Made by a program: the position numbers and the translations under genes. Below are positions 26,108 through 33,974 of a stretch of DNA of 64,000 nt, piece by piece. The DNA comes from Pseudoruminococcus massiliensis (GTDB lineage Bacteria; Bacillota; Clostridia; Oscillospirales; Acutalibacteraceae). The number at the start of each line of letters is the position of its first letter. Positions within the stretch are counted from its first letter, which is position 1. Location: the NCBI RefSeq assembly GCF_900291955.1, contig NZ_OLMR01000002.1, forward strand, positions 62,001 through 126,000. The letters are read 5' to 3'. The notes beneath the pieces were generated by a model. It searched no databases. It had not been told where the DNA came from and saw nothing but the letters and a program-made list of their open reading frames with translations.

Positions 26108-26163
26108 TTGCAAAATAAAAAGTAGCATGATATAATATGACCAAAAGGACCAAAACGGTCATA
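26108..26163 (+). promoter_or_regulatory. Strong promoter with overlapping dyad, upstream of decayed sequence
   Basis: TTGCAA (26108-26113), 17-bp spacer, TATAAT (26131-26136). The dyad TATGACC (26136-26142)/GGTCATA (26157-26163) overlaps the -10 and start site, like a TetR-family operator. What follows (to about 26415) is open in pieces only and is not recognisable as a gene. Confidence 0.6.
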
Positions 26164-26456
26164 TTTTTGAAAGATTCAATCTTGGCTTTTACCAAATACG
26201 AAACAGAACAGCTCCGCAAGGCACTACTGAAAGAAACTAGACATACATTCATCAGCCTTCGGAGAAATATGACCTTATCCCAAAACGAGGGCTCACTCAT
26301 CACTACGACTGTACATATACTGATTCTCACAGTCACAAGGAGCAATTAGGAGAGCTGTACCCACAAGTGCCAGAAACTCTATTGCACGGCACTTGCAGGG
26401 AATTATTTGAATAAGCCAAAATGTCACAGAGATGTGGCTTTTCAAAGATGCATAAG

Positions 26457-26501
26457 TTAGTTCAACCTAACTTTTTGCTTTATATGTTTAGACAAATCTA
26501 A
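26457..26501 (+). promoter_or_regulatory. Two DtxR/MntR-like dyads before the methyltransferase pseudogene
   Basis: TTAG-N6-CTAA at 26457-26470 and TTAGA-N4-TCTAA at 26488-26501 are 14-bp dyads whose centres lie 31 bp (three helical turns) apart, 20 bp before a good SD and ATG. The TTAG..CTAA form resembles metal-repressor boxes of the DtxR family. The cluster behind carries a metal transporter, which fits. Confidence 0.4.
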
Positions 26502-26520
26502 CAAAAAAGGAATGATAGCA

Positions 26521-26895
26521 ATGTTAGAACACAAGAATTCTAGGGACAGAAATGCCAGTTTATACAACTACTTCATACAAAAGGATTAGGAGGCATATAA
26601 AAAGATGTACAAACTTATTCAACTGATTGTGAAAGCTAAGACAGTGGCTAAGCTTGCAACGAACACTGAACTGCTACTGAAGGACGAAGGTGTTTTGATT
26701 GTTTCAACCCTCACCTACTCTGAAAATTCGTTTTTCGGCAAGGTTAAGGCATTTTTCAGGAGATTTGCAGGCTTCCATCTCTACAAGGAATATCTGAATT
26801 TCCTGTGGCAGAATGCTTGGACAGTGCTGAAAAGCACCACCCTGAAAGCATCATTCCCATTAACTTATACCGAATGTGCAAAATCGGAGGTATGA
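26521..26895 (+). pseudogene. Class I SAM methyltransferase, broken copy
   Basis: From ATG 26521, preceded by AAGGAATG, the frame reads MLEHKNSRDRNASLYNYF, meets a TAG after 22 codons, and goes on in the same frame through AYKKMYKLI to the stop at 26893-26895. The start and the end (LKDEGVLIVSTLTYSENSFF, later LKASFPLTYTECAKSEV) match a clostridial methyltransferase family of about 205 residues. The middle, including the SAM-binding GTG loop after KLATNTE, is deleted (roughly 80 codons). So both a nonsense codon and an internal deletion inactivate it. An intact, different methyltransferase follows after 4 bp. Confidence 0.75.
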
Positions 26896-26899
26896 TAAA

Positions 26900-27508
26900 A
26901 TGTCATTTTTTGAAAACACTCGCAAGCCTGAGGGGTTTGGCGGGAAAATTATGGTTGATATGATGAACATTGGACATAGTGCCGTGGCGAGGTGGGGACT
27001 TCGCTTTTTGAAACTTACTCCGGACGACAAGGTGTTGGATTGTGGCTGCGGTGGCGGAGCAAACATTAAAAGAATGCTGAAAAAATGCCCGCAGGGTATT
27101 GTAAAAGGCATCGACTATTCAACCGTCAGCGTAGAAAAATCAAAGAAAGTCAACAAATCTGCCATTACAAAAGGACGCTGCACCGTATTGTGTGCAAGCG
27201 TATCAGAGTTGCCGTTTGAATCGGAGCAGTTCGATGTGGTCACGGCCTTTGAAACAATCTATTTCTGGCCCGACTTGTCACAGTGCTTTAGAGAGGTTTG
27301 GCGAGTGCTGAAACCTGGCGGAACCTTTCTTATCTGCAACGAAAGCAACGGCGATACAAACAAGGACGAAAAGTGGACGGATATAATAGACGGTATGACC
27401 ATCTATAAGGACACTGAATTAAATGTGTATTTGGAGCAGGCCAAATTTCAAGATATTCAGATACACAAGAATAAAGCGGGCTGGCTGTGCGTCACAGCAC
27501 GAAAATGA
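26900..27508 (+). CDS. Class I SAM-dependent methyltransferase
   Basis: A 202-residue intact enzyme. The Rossmann motif I is VLDCGCGGGANI (about 48-59), acidic residue of motif II in GIDYSTVSVE, motif IV in QFDVVTAFETIYFWPD and the post-motif RVLKPGGTFLICNE. It belongs to the UbiE/Methyltransf_11 group; its substrate is unknown. The ATG at 26900 follows GGAGG, which lies in the last codons of the upstream pseudogene. Codon choice is clearly more GC-rich than in the flanking chromosome. It is one of two genes in this island that remain open. Confidence 0.85.
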   Translation: MSFFENTRKPEGFGGKIMVDMMNIGHSAVARWGLRFLKLTPDDKVLDCGCGGGANIKRMLKKCPQGIVKGIDYSTVSVEKSKKVNKSAITKGRCTVLCASVSELPFESEQFDVVTAFETIYFWPDLSQCFREVWRVLKPGGTFLICNESNGDTNKDEKWTDIIDGMTIYKDTELNVYLEQAKFQDIQIHKNKAGWLCVTARK

Positions 27509-28060
27509 GGAAATAAAGCTTGAGCATTTTTGCATATACAAGCTCTCTATCACGAAAAAGAAATTCGCCTTGCCGTAGGACGTGCTTCGAAAGAAAATCG
27601 AAAAGCAAAACCTCCATCGTGGCGTATTTATGTCTACCGACTACAAGGTGTATTATGAAACAGTCACGGTGAACGGCTTTTCATGTCTCATAGTAATGGA
27701 GAAAAAATCTGATTCTGCCGACCTTCCGCAAACTGATGTTTGTTGACTGCAACAAGCCGTTCTGGAAAAAGCTGATGTACAAAGCATTCGTTCGGGCGAA
27801 ATGTGGCTGTGACAAATGGCACATTATGAGATGATAGTTGCACCTTACAATAAAGATAAGCCCACCTATTATGAATTTACGGCATAACTGGCAACGGAGG
27901 AGCTACTCAACACAAGTCTGATACGGACATTCAACTGCGTGGACGACTGCAAATGCGACTATATTATCTGTGGTGATAAAGACTCATACTTAAAAGAAGC
28001 ATTCCGAATACTGGGACCAGGCGGGATTCAGAAGACACAAATAAAAACGCAACTCAAAGG
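27509..28060 (+). pseudogene. Remnants, including an L-2-amino-thiazoline-4-carboxylate hydrolase-like tail
   Basis: Several frames hold protein-like pieces separated by stops and shifts. From about 27826 one frame reads EMIVAPYNKDKPTYYEF, a stop, then ATEELLNTSLIRTF and CDYIICGDKDSYLKE. The last part resembles the C-terminus of L-2-amino-thiazoline-4-carboxylic acid hydrolase relatives (CDY..CGDKDPYLKE). Another piece near 27590-27710 (FMSTDYKVYYETVTVNGF) I cannot place. No intact start-to-stop gene exists here. Confidence 0.45.
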
Positions 28061-28071
28061 CGGTGAAGCAA

Positions 28072-28848
28072 ATGGAAATATTATTCGGAATATTGATTCC
28101 CTTTCTCGGAACGACGCTCGGCTCGGCGTGTGTTTTATTTATGAAAAAGTCACTTGGTGTTTCGGTGCAGCGTGCACTCGCGGGCTTTGCCGCAGGAGTT
28201 ATGGTTGCGGCATCTATTTGGAGCCTACTGATTCCAGCGATAGAGCAAGCGAAAAATATGGGCAAGCTCTCCTTCCTCCCCGCCTTTATCGGATTTTGGT
28301 TCGGTGTGCTGTTTTTGCTCATGCTTGACCGACTGATTCCACATCTTCACATAGGGAGTGACCAGGCAGAAGGGCCGAAAAGCAAGCTCGGTCGCACCAC
28401 TATGATGGTGTTGGCGGTGACACTGCATAACATTCCCGAAGGAATGGCGGTGGGTGTGATGTATGCGGGCTTTCTTGCGGGAAATACGCAAATTACGGCG
28501 GCGAGTGCACTCGCCTTATCAATAGGCATTGCCATTCAGAATTTTCCCGAAGGTGCTATAATATCCATGCCTCTCCGAGCCGAGGGCGAAAGTAAAGGCA
28601 GAGCATTTCTCGGCGGCGTCCTTTCGGGAATAGTTGAGCCTATCGGCGCAGTACTGACACTCCTTGCGGCACAGCTCGTGATTCCGGCACTACCGTATCT
28701 TTTGAGCTTTGCCGCAGGTGCAATGCTCTATGTTGTGGTGGAGGAGCTAATTCCCGAAATGTCGCAGGGAAAGCATTCCAACATAGGAACGGTTTTCTTT
28801 GCAGTCGGCTTCAGTGTGATGATGATGCTTGATGTGTCACTGGGATAA
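28072..28848 (+). CDS. ZIP family divalent metal transporter
   Basis: A 258-residue protein with eight hydrophobic segments. The metal path motif in TM4 is LHNIPEGMAVG and in TM5 QNFPEGAI, with a short His-containing loop (RLIPHLHIG) before TM4, as in ZupT-like bacterial ZIPs that import Zn, Fe or Mn. In TM5 the usual His/Gln position is Gln. The ATG at 28072 fits GGTGA better than the in-frame GTG at 28063. It is intact although genes on both sides are broken. Confidence 0.9.
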   Translation: MEILFGILIPFLGTTLGSACVLFMKKSLGVSVQRALAGFAAGVMVAASIWSLLIPAIEQAKNMGKLSFLPAFIGFWFGVLFLLMLDRLIPHLHIGSDQAEGPKSKLGRTTMMVLAVTLHNIPEGMAVGVMYAGFLAGNTQITAASALALSIGIAIQNFPEGAIISMPLRAEGESKGRAFLGGVLSGIVEPIGAVLTLLAAQLVIPALPYLLSFAAGAMLYVVVEELIPEMSQGKHSNIGTVFFAVGFSVMMMLDVSLG

Positions 28849-28883
28849 GATTAGAGAAAACATTATGATATTCATTCGTTGAA

Positions 28884-29074
28884 ATGAAACACAAGATTGA
28901 GAAAAACACCGTACAGGAAACGCTGATTATTCCGCTATATTCCCGAAAGCTGTGCTTGGAGTTATACCCCATGGAACGAAACTGCGGTGTGACTGATTGA
29001 CCAAATCGACTACGAATTTTCAGAAGCCGAGAAGAATTCTCACAGCCTGATGCAGCGTTTCGCTCGTTGGTGAA
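28884..29074 (+). pseudogene. Leucine carboxyl methyltransferase-like gene, N-terminal fragment with frameshift
   Basis: ATG 28884 begins MKHKIEKNTVQETLIIPLY and LCLELYP, the opening of the LCM-type class I SAM methyltransferases of Clostridia. The frame stops after about 38 codons, and the expected continuation DQIDYEFSEAEKNSHSLMQR resumes in another frame. The rest of the enzyme is absent. A further protein-like piece ([14 protein letters not shown] near 29157) may come from its middle or from a different gene. Confidence 0.65.
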
Positions 29075-29084
29075 GTGGCTACTA

Positions 29085-29123
29085 CGCCGAAGTAAGAGGT
29101 ATCCAATATTTCTTACTTCGGCG
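29085..29123. repeat. Perfect 13-bp inverted repeat in decayed sequence
   Basis: CGCCGAAGTAAGA (29085-29097) and TCTTACTTCGGCG (29111-29123) flank a 13-base loop. No T-run follows, so it is not a simple terminator. Confidence 0.6.
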
Positions 29124-29249
29124 AACACATTTATACATACAGTCTGAAACAAGGTATCGACGACTTCCTCGCCCCTTACAAAGTTCTCCATGTCGGTCTG
29201 GACAAAGAACTGGAAGGGTGGCGTCCCACAGCGAAACAGCACGACAATC

Positions 29250-29477
29250 CTCAAAGGTACCAATAATAGAAACTTAACTGATTAAACAAATATCCCCAGT
29301 TTAACGATTATGGCAGAGCAGAAAGCCACAATCCTCCTAAAACGCACAAAACCCTGCCGCAGAATTGCTCTGTGGCGGGGTTCGTTTATGCTCTGGAATG
29401 GTGAAAACCTTGATTTCATGCGGTTTTCAGGCATAGAAAAAGTCCACCGCAATTCTATCAAAATTACGGTGGACTTA
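29250..29477. other. Gene-free stretch with two hairpins at the island's right end
   Basis: One hairpin at about 29349-29382 (AACCC-GCC/GGC-GGGTT) is followed by TTCGTTT and could be a terminator. A second (AAGTCCACCG/CGGTGGACTT, about 29440-29476) ends directly at the tRNA-Ser 3' end and resembles the hairpin at 25937-25968. Confidence 0.5.
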
Positions 29478-29567
29478 TGGCGGAGGACAAGGGATTTGAA
29501 CCCTCGCGCCGGTTTCCCGACCTACTCCCTTAGCAGGGGAGCCCCTTCACCACTTGGGTAATCCTCC
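29478..29567 (-). tRNA. tRNA-Ser (anticodon GCT)
   Basis: Minus-strand cloverleaf with acceptor GGAGGAT/GTCCTCC, a long variable arm (GGTCGGGAAACC), T-loop GGTTCAAATCC and encoded CCA. The anticodon stem-loop is CTCCC-CTGCTAA-GGGAG. It borders the decayed island, a usual integration point for such islands. Confidence 0.95.
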
Positions 29568-29600
29568 AATGGTAAATAAAACAAATAAAATAATAAAAAT

Positions 29601-29689
29601 TGGCGGAGAGGAAGGGATTCGAACCCTTGGTCCCTTTCGGGATCACTAGTTTTCAAGACTAGCTCCTTAAACCACTCGGACACCTCTCC
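29601..29689 (-). tRNA. tRNA-Ser (anticodon TGA)
   Basis: Minus-strand class II tRNA: acceptor GGAGAGG/CCTCTCC, anticodon arm CTAGT-CTTGAAA-ACTAG, variable arm GATCCCGAAAGGGACC, GGTTCGAATCC and encoded CCA. It lies 33 bp upstream of the first tRNA-Ser and is probably co-transcribed with it. Confidence 0.95.
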
Positions 29690-29874
29690 ATTTATCTTCG
29701 CCACTGTTGTGACTGCGAGAATTATAATACCATATAAGCTTTTAAATGTCAAGCTTTTTTCAAAAGTTTTTTTATTTTTTTCGAAATTATTCTAAATTCT
29801 GATAAAAACTAAAATAATATATTTTTAGGCTTAAGCAGTTTATTGCTAATAATTAAGAAGTTACCAATAAACTA

Positions 29875-30020
29875 CCGATTTGAGCGGACCTTTTGGCAAG
29901 AGATGTTAAGGGCTTTGCCCTTAACACCCACGAGGGACTTCGTCCCTCGACCCTGCAAGCCTTTAAAAAGGCTTGAGCGAAACTTTTAATTATCTTATGG
30001 AAGTTTATTAACTAAGCGTA
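29875..30020. repeat. Hairpin-mosaic intergenic repeat, copy C
   Basis: Consecutive palindromes GTTAAGGGC/GCCCTTAAC, GAGGGAC/GTCCCTC and GCCTTTAAAAAGGC, ending in the shared edge TTGAGCGAAACTTTTA and GGAAGTTTATTAAC. Same order and orientation as copy B. A smaller GGAGCGAA/TTCGCCCC hairpin follows at about 30060-30083. Confidence 0.75.
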
Positions 30021-30089
30021 GGGCAAACTATACTTGCCTATATGGACACAAATAATAAAAGGAGCGAAAATAATTCGCCCCTCAGAATA

Positions 30090-31064
30090 TTATTTTTTAT
30101 CTTTTTTAATTGGTGCTTTAACAGCATAAGGCAATTCTGGTAAGCCTTCTGTTGGTGTCCATTCGCAATCTAAAATATATCTTGCCATTTTAAAGTTTGT
30201 CTTAAGATTGCTGTGCATACCTTTAAACGAAAAAGCTAAAATATGCTGTCTTATAATTGAATAGATATTAACAAGTTTAAACTTTGTAATTATTCGCCTA
30301 ATTTCATTTTCAAAAGAAGCATATTCGCCATTTCTTCTCAAAAAGTTGCTTATAATCATAACCGAATAAAGCAAGTCATTTATTTTCTTAACATTCATTG
30401 TACTAAGAATACTACCCTGACGCTTAACATAGAAATAAAGACATTCCCCAACAACAGCAAGCTTATTTGCATAAAAAACTGTTTTCGGGCTTGTAGCAAC
30501 ATCCTCAAAATACATAGTAGGATATGTAATCTTATGTTCAGTAAAAATTGTGCGTTTATATAGCTTGTTCCAAGCATAGCTATGAAGTCCGTGGTCACTT
30601 ATAATTCTTGCCACAGCCTCATTATGTTCCATAACACAATCTTTAACAATAAACATCTGATTTTTTTTCATACCGTTCTTATCAATATAATAAGTAAAGC
30701 CACAGTATGACATATCAGCATTATTTTCCTCACAAGCATTATAAAGCTTTTCAAGATAAGTTGGAGCAATAAAATCATCGCTATCAATAAAAGCTATATA
30801 TCTGCCTACTGAATGTTCTATCCCAGTGTTTCTTGCCGCACTAAGACCGCCATTTTCACGAGTAATTATCTTAAATCTTGAATCACCCGCAACAAATTCC
30901 ATAGCAATTTTAATACTTCCATCAGGCGACGAGTCATCAACAATAATGGCTTCAAAGTCAGTAAAAGTCTGAGCTTTAATAGAATTAAGGCATCTTCTTA
31001 TATAAGGCTCCACATTATAGACAGGAATTATTATACTGATTTCGGGATTTTTAGTTTCCTGCAT
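30090..31064 (-). CDS. Glycosyltransferase family 2
   Basis: A 324-residue GT-A glycosyltransferase. It opens with ISIIIPVYNVEPYIRRCLNS, has the nucleotide-binding VDDSSPDGS and the metal motif DSDD in AFIDSDDFIAP, and YFEDVATSPKT further on (ED acid base region). It should add a sugar to a surface glycan or teichoic acid-type polymer. It lies 35 bp behind a second GT2 gene of the same type, with which it shares about the first 200 residues in layout. Start follows AGGAGG. Confidence 0.92.
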   Translation of the reverse strand: MQETKNPEISIIIPVYNVEPYIRRCLNSIKAQTFTDFEAIIVDDSSPDGSIKIAMEFVAGDSRFKIITRENGGLSAARNTGIEHSVGRYIAFIDSDDFIAPTYLEKLYNACEENNADMSYCGFTYYIDKNGMKKNQMFIVKDCVMEHNEAVARIISDHGLHSYAWNKLYKRTIFTEHKITYPTMYFEDVATSPKTVFYANKLAVVGECLYFYVKRQGSILSTMNVKKINDLLYSVMIISNFLRRNGEYASFENEIRRIITKFKLVNIYSIIRQHILAFSFKGMHSNLKTNFKMARYILDCEWTPTEGLPELPYAVKAPIKKDKK

Positions 31065-31099
31065 TATAATACCTCCTGCCTGATTTATATAAAATTTAT

Positions 31100-31996
31100 T
31101 TATGGCTTATACTTTTTGACTTGTTTTCTGCCATCAATAATTCTCTTTATACAACCTTTTTTCTTTGAGCTATGACTTGCTTGAATATTCAAAATAGGTA
31201 AAGACCAATAGACATGATTTGCATGAACCTTAAAGCAATCCTTATATTTCTCATAAAGATTGTTTTCCTCAAGAAATTTACGCAAAAATTCTACTGTATA
31301 GATATAATCGTTAATTCTTTTATCGCTCATAGATGATTCAAGAAAAGTCTTAGTTCTTCTTGAATAGTAATAAGCTTTCTTATCTACTACTACAAGTTTA
31401 TTTATTTGGGCAAAAGCCCTTGTGCAAAAAAGAATATCTTCATAATACATATCCCTGAATTGAATATCGTTATTCTTCAGCAAATCTGTTTTCCAAAGCT
31501 TATTCCATATAAAGAAACGAATCTCATTATCTTTAAGCAAATATCCCAAAGCTTCATCTCTGCTATATTCTCCTGCCTTAAGGCTTTTAACAGATTTATT
31601 CTTAGCGTTTTGCTCATAATGAATATTAAATCCACACATAGCAATATCTGCATCACTACGCTTAATAGCTAAATAAAGCACTGCAAGAAAATTATAAGAA
31701 ACATAATCATCAGAATCTATAAAAGAAATATATTCTCCAGTGGCTTGTTCCATAGCAAAGTTACGGGTTTTAGATGCACCTAAATTTTCTCTTGAGAAAA
31801 ATTTAAATCTTTCATCTCTTTTTGCAAATTCCTTTGCAATACCTGCACTGCCATCAGTGGAACCATCATCAACCATAATAACCTCAAAATCCTTAAAGGT
31901 TTGCTTTTCGACAGAACCAAGGCAACGACTAAGATATTTCTCAACATTATATATAGGTATAATGATGCTTATCTCTGGCTTATTTATATCACCCAT
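31100..31996 (-). CDS. Glycosyltransferase family 2
   Basis: A 298-residue GT2 with ISIIIPIYNVEKYLSRCLGS, VDDGSTDGS, FIDSDDYVSY and YYEDILFCTRA, the same layout as the gene behind it. The donor and acceptor are unknown. It starts 3 bp after the stop of the flippase-like gene, with GGTGA as SD, so the three genes are one operon for surface polymer synthesis. Confidence 0.92.
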   Translation of the reverse strand: MGDINKPEISIIIPIYNVEKYLSRCLGSVEKQTFKDFEVIMVDDGSTDGSAGIAKEFAKRDERFKFFSRENLGASKTRNFAMEQATGEYISFIDSDDYVSYNFLAVLYLAIKRSDADIAMCGFNIHYEQNAKNKSVKSLKAGEYSRDEALGYLLKDNEIRFFIWNKLWKTDLLKNNDIQFRDMYYEDILFCTRAFAQINKLVVVDKKAYYYSRRTKTFLESSMSDKRINDYIYTVEFLRKFLEENNLYEKYKDCFKVHANHVYWSLPILNIQASHSSKKKGCIKRIIDGRKQVKKYKP

Positions 31997-31999
31997 AAA

Positions 32000-33115
32000 T
32001 CATTCACCACTTTTTTCCCCTATCTCAAGTTCTTCCTCAACTTCTTCAATGTCTTCCTGCATTTCAGTAACAAGCTCTGTTGCTTTCTTCTTTCCCATAC
32101 CAGAGAATGGAGCTGAAATGAATATTGTTCCATAATAAGTAATAGTTCTCCAGATAAGAATAGCAGATTTCATAGTAGTTTCATCAAAAATACCGCTAAA
32201 GAACCCAGCGAAGCTAAGCTCTGCCGCACCAGATGCACCAGGAAGCGGCACAAGGCTTGAAACCATATTTACAAATGATTGGGCACTAATAATATCAAAA
32301 ACTCCAACATTGATAGTGCTATCAGGGCTTAATGCACGATAAACACAATATGGAACAATATATATAGCTGTCATTTGTATTATTGTAAGAATATAATTTA
32401 TAGCAAGAAAACCTTTGTGTTCAGAAAGCTCTTTATTACTCTTGTGGAAGTATACAAGCTGTTGCTCAATCTTATCAAGAGTCTTTTCAGGATTTTTAAT
32501 AAATCTAAGCTTGTTTCCTATCTTACAGAACCATTTTATAAGCCTGAATGTAATTTTGTGTGAAAATGATACTAATATAAGTATAAATATCATAGCCGCT
32601 TGAACGATAAAGCCTATCGCAGACATAACCCAAAGAAACGGACTTAAACGCTCGGCGAAGAAATTAAATTTCAGAAGTATTACAGCTATTGTATATCCTG
32701 TCAATGTAAACTGCCATACGAGAAACTTTTGAACGAGTGCAGATGTTGCCTTCCCGGCATCAACACCATAATGTGATAAAATCATAATCTGCATAGGCTG
32801 ACCACCCGTAGAGCTAGGTGTAACGGCACAGAAAAATTGTCCTGCCAATGCAGCCTTTATGCTATGAGTTATCTTAACACCATTAGTTGAAAGATTTAAA
32901 AATCTATGTAAAATCACTGCATCAATTACAATATTAAGTAAATGCGCACCTATGGCAAGCATAAGCCAAAAAATATTTATTTGTTGTGATGAGTTTATAA
33001 GTTCTACCAAACCACCTTTAGAAAAGCAGAAGTATACAATCATAAAGCCACACAAAGCAAAAACTATGAAATTAAAAACCGTTTTTCCAGATATTTTCTT
33101 TTTTTTTGTATCCAA
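32000..33115 (-). CDS. Flippase-like/lysylphosphatidylglycerol synthase TM-region family protein (UPF0104)
   Basis: A 371-residue membrane protein with about eight hydrophobic segments. The FCAVTPSSTGGQPMQ segment (about 95-110) and LVPLPGASGAAELSF near 290 are the hallmarks of the LPG_synthase_TM/UPF0104 family. The soluble lysyl-transferase domain of MprF is missing, so it is probably a lipid or polyprenol-sugar flippase partner, in line with the two glycosyltransferases downstream. A charged, Glu-rich tail ends it. Confidence 0.88.
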   Translation of the reverse strand: MDTKKKKISGKTVFNFIVFALCGFMIVYFCFSKGGLVELINSSQQINIFWLMLAIGAHLLNIVIDAVILHRFLNLSTNGVKITHSIKAALAGQFFCAVTPSSTGGQPMQIMILSHYGVDAGKATSALVQKFLVWQFTLTGYTIAVILLKFNFFAERLSPFLWVMSAIGFIVQAAMIFILILVSFSHKITFRLIKWFCKIGNKLRFIKNPEKTLDKIEQQLVYFHKSNKELSEHKGFLAINYILTIIQMTAIYIVPYCVYRALSPDSTINVGVFDIISAQSFVNMVSSLVPLPGASGAAELSFAGFFSGIFDETTMKSAILIWRTITYYGTIFISAPFSGMGKKKATELVTEMQEDIEEVEEELEIGEKSGE

Positions 33116-33294
33116 ACTTTAGACCTCCGTTTTAATTTTAATTATATTAAAACTGCCCTCGACAGAAATAGAAATATCACTTTAAAAGCCATTATAAAAT
33201 GACACAAAAGTAGCCAAAGTTTATATTAAATTCCCCTAAAAGTAAAGGCTATTAAGCTAAAATAATAACAATAAATAATTCTCCTATAAAATAT

Positions 33295-33323
33295 ATAATA
33301 ATCACCCAATACACAAAAGTCAA
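33295..33323 (-). promoter_or_regulatory. Promoter of the flippase-glycosyltransferase operon
   Basis: Minus strand: TTGACT (33318-33323), 17-bp spacer, TATTAT (33295-33300); leader of about 170 nt, in which I see no known riboswitch. Confidence 0.7.
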
Positions 33324-33369
33324 GTTACAATAAATTTATAATACATAAATGGCAAAATTGAACATAAAA

Positions 33370-33416
33370 ATACACAGTATTTAATATGGAATTGTCCATA
33401 AAAACACTGTGTATAT
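33370..33416 (-). terminator. Terminator after the nitroreductase gene
   Basis: ATACACAGT/ACTGTGTAT outer stem enclosing a TATGGA/TCCATA hairpin; TTTTTA follows on the minus strand. Confidence 0.7.
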
Positions 33417-33431
33417 GAAGTCTTTTATAAC

Positions 33432-33959
33432 TTATTTTATCTTATAAACATAAGAATCCTTGCGTTTATGTGGCTTTGGCATATCGCCATCAGTATAGCC
33501 TAAAATGCAGTGTCCTATGCCCTCATAATCGCCCTCTATGCCAAGCTGTTTAAGAATTTCCTTACCCTCTGGCATCTCAAATTCTTCTTTTGCTCTATGA
33601 ATCCAACAGCTACCAATTCCAAGCGAATGGGCAGCAAGCATAAGATTTCCCATAACAAGAGAGCCGTCATAAAGATAAGTAGGTTTTGATTTATCTGCAA
33701 GAACAATCAAAACTGTATTTGCACCATAAAATGGGTCAAAGCCTTCCTCTTTGTCCATAATCTTTGCATTAAGAGCAGAAAGCCTATCTCTTAATTCCTT
33801 ATTAGTAACCTCAATAATAATTGGCGATTGAGCATTTCTGCCTGTTGCGGCATATGTTCCAGCCTCAACTATTTCATCAATAATCTCTTGTGGAACTGGC
33901 TCAGAAGTATATTTTCTGATGCTCCTTCTCTCAATCATATTTTTTATAGTTTCATTCAT
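33432..33959 (-). CDS. Nitroreductase family protein
   Basis: A 175-residue FMN-dependent nitroreductase fold: ERRSIRKYTSEPVPQE at the N-terminus (phosphate-binding Arg-Ser), GTYAATGRNAQ, and LAAHSLGIGSCWI, ending with GYTDGDMPKPHKRK. Such enzymes reduce nitro compounds, quinones or flavins with NAD(P)H. The ATG at 33959 follows GGAGG; an earlier in-frame ATG at 33974 would start inside the SD. It follows the macrodomain gene by 15 bp, so the two are an operon. Confidence 0.9.
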   Translation of the reverse strand: MNETIKNMIERRSIRKYTSEPVPQEIIDEIVEAGTYAATGRNAQSPIIIEVTNKELRDRLSALNAKIMDKEEGFDPFYGANTVLIVLADKSKPTYLYDGSLVMGNLMLAAHSLGIGSCWIHRAKEEFEMPEGKEILKQLGIEGDYEGIGHCILGYTDGDMPKPHKRKDSYVYKIK

Positions 33960-33974
33960 AGTCTTAACCTCCAT

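Noticed and set aside
27939-28328. 129-codon plus-strand frame overlapping the ZIP start
   Set aside because: Its first part is the hydrolase-like remnant, the rest runs in a wrong frame through the ZIP gene; not an intact gene.
29522-29752. 76-codon minus-strand frame with an apparently good composition
   Set aside because: It covers two tRNA-Ser genes; tRNA cloverleaves explain the sequence.
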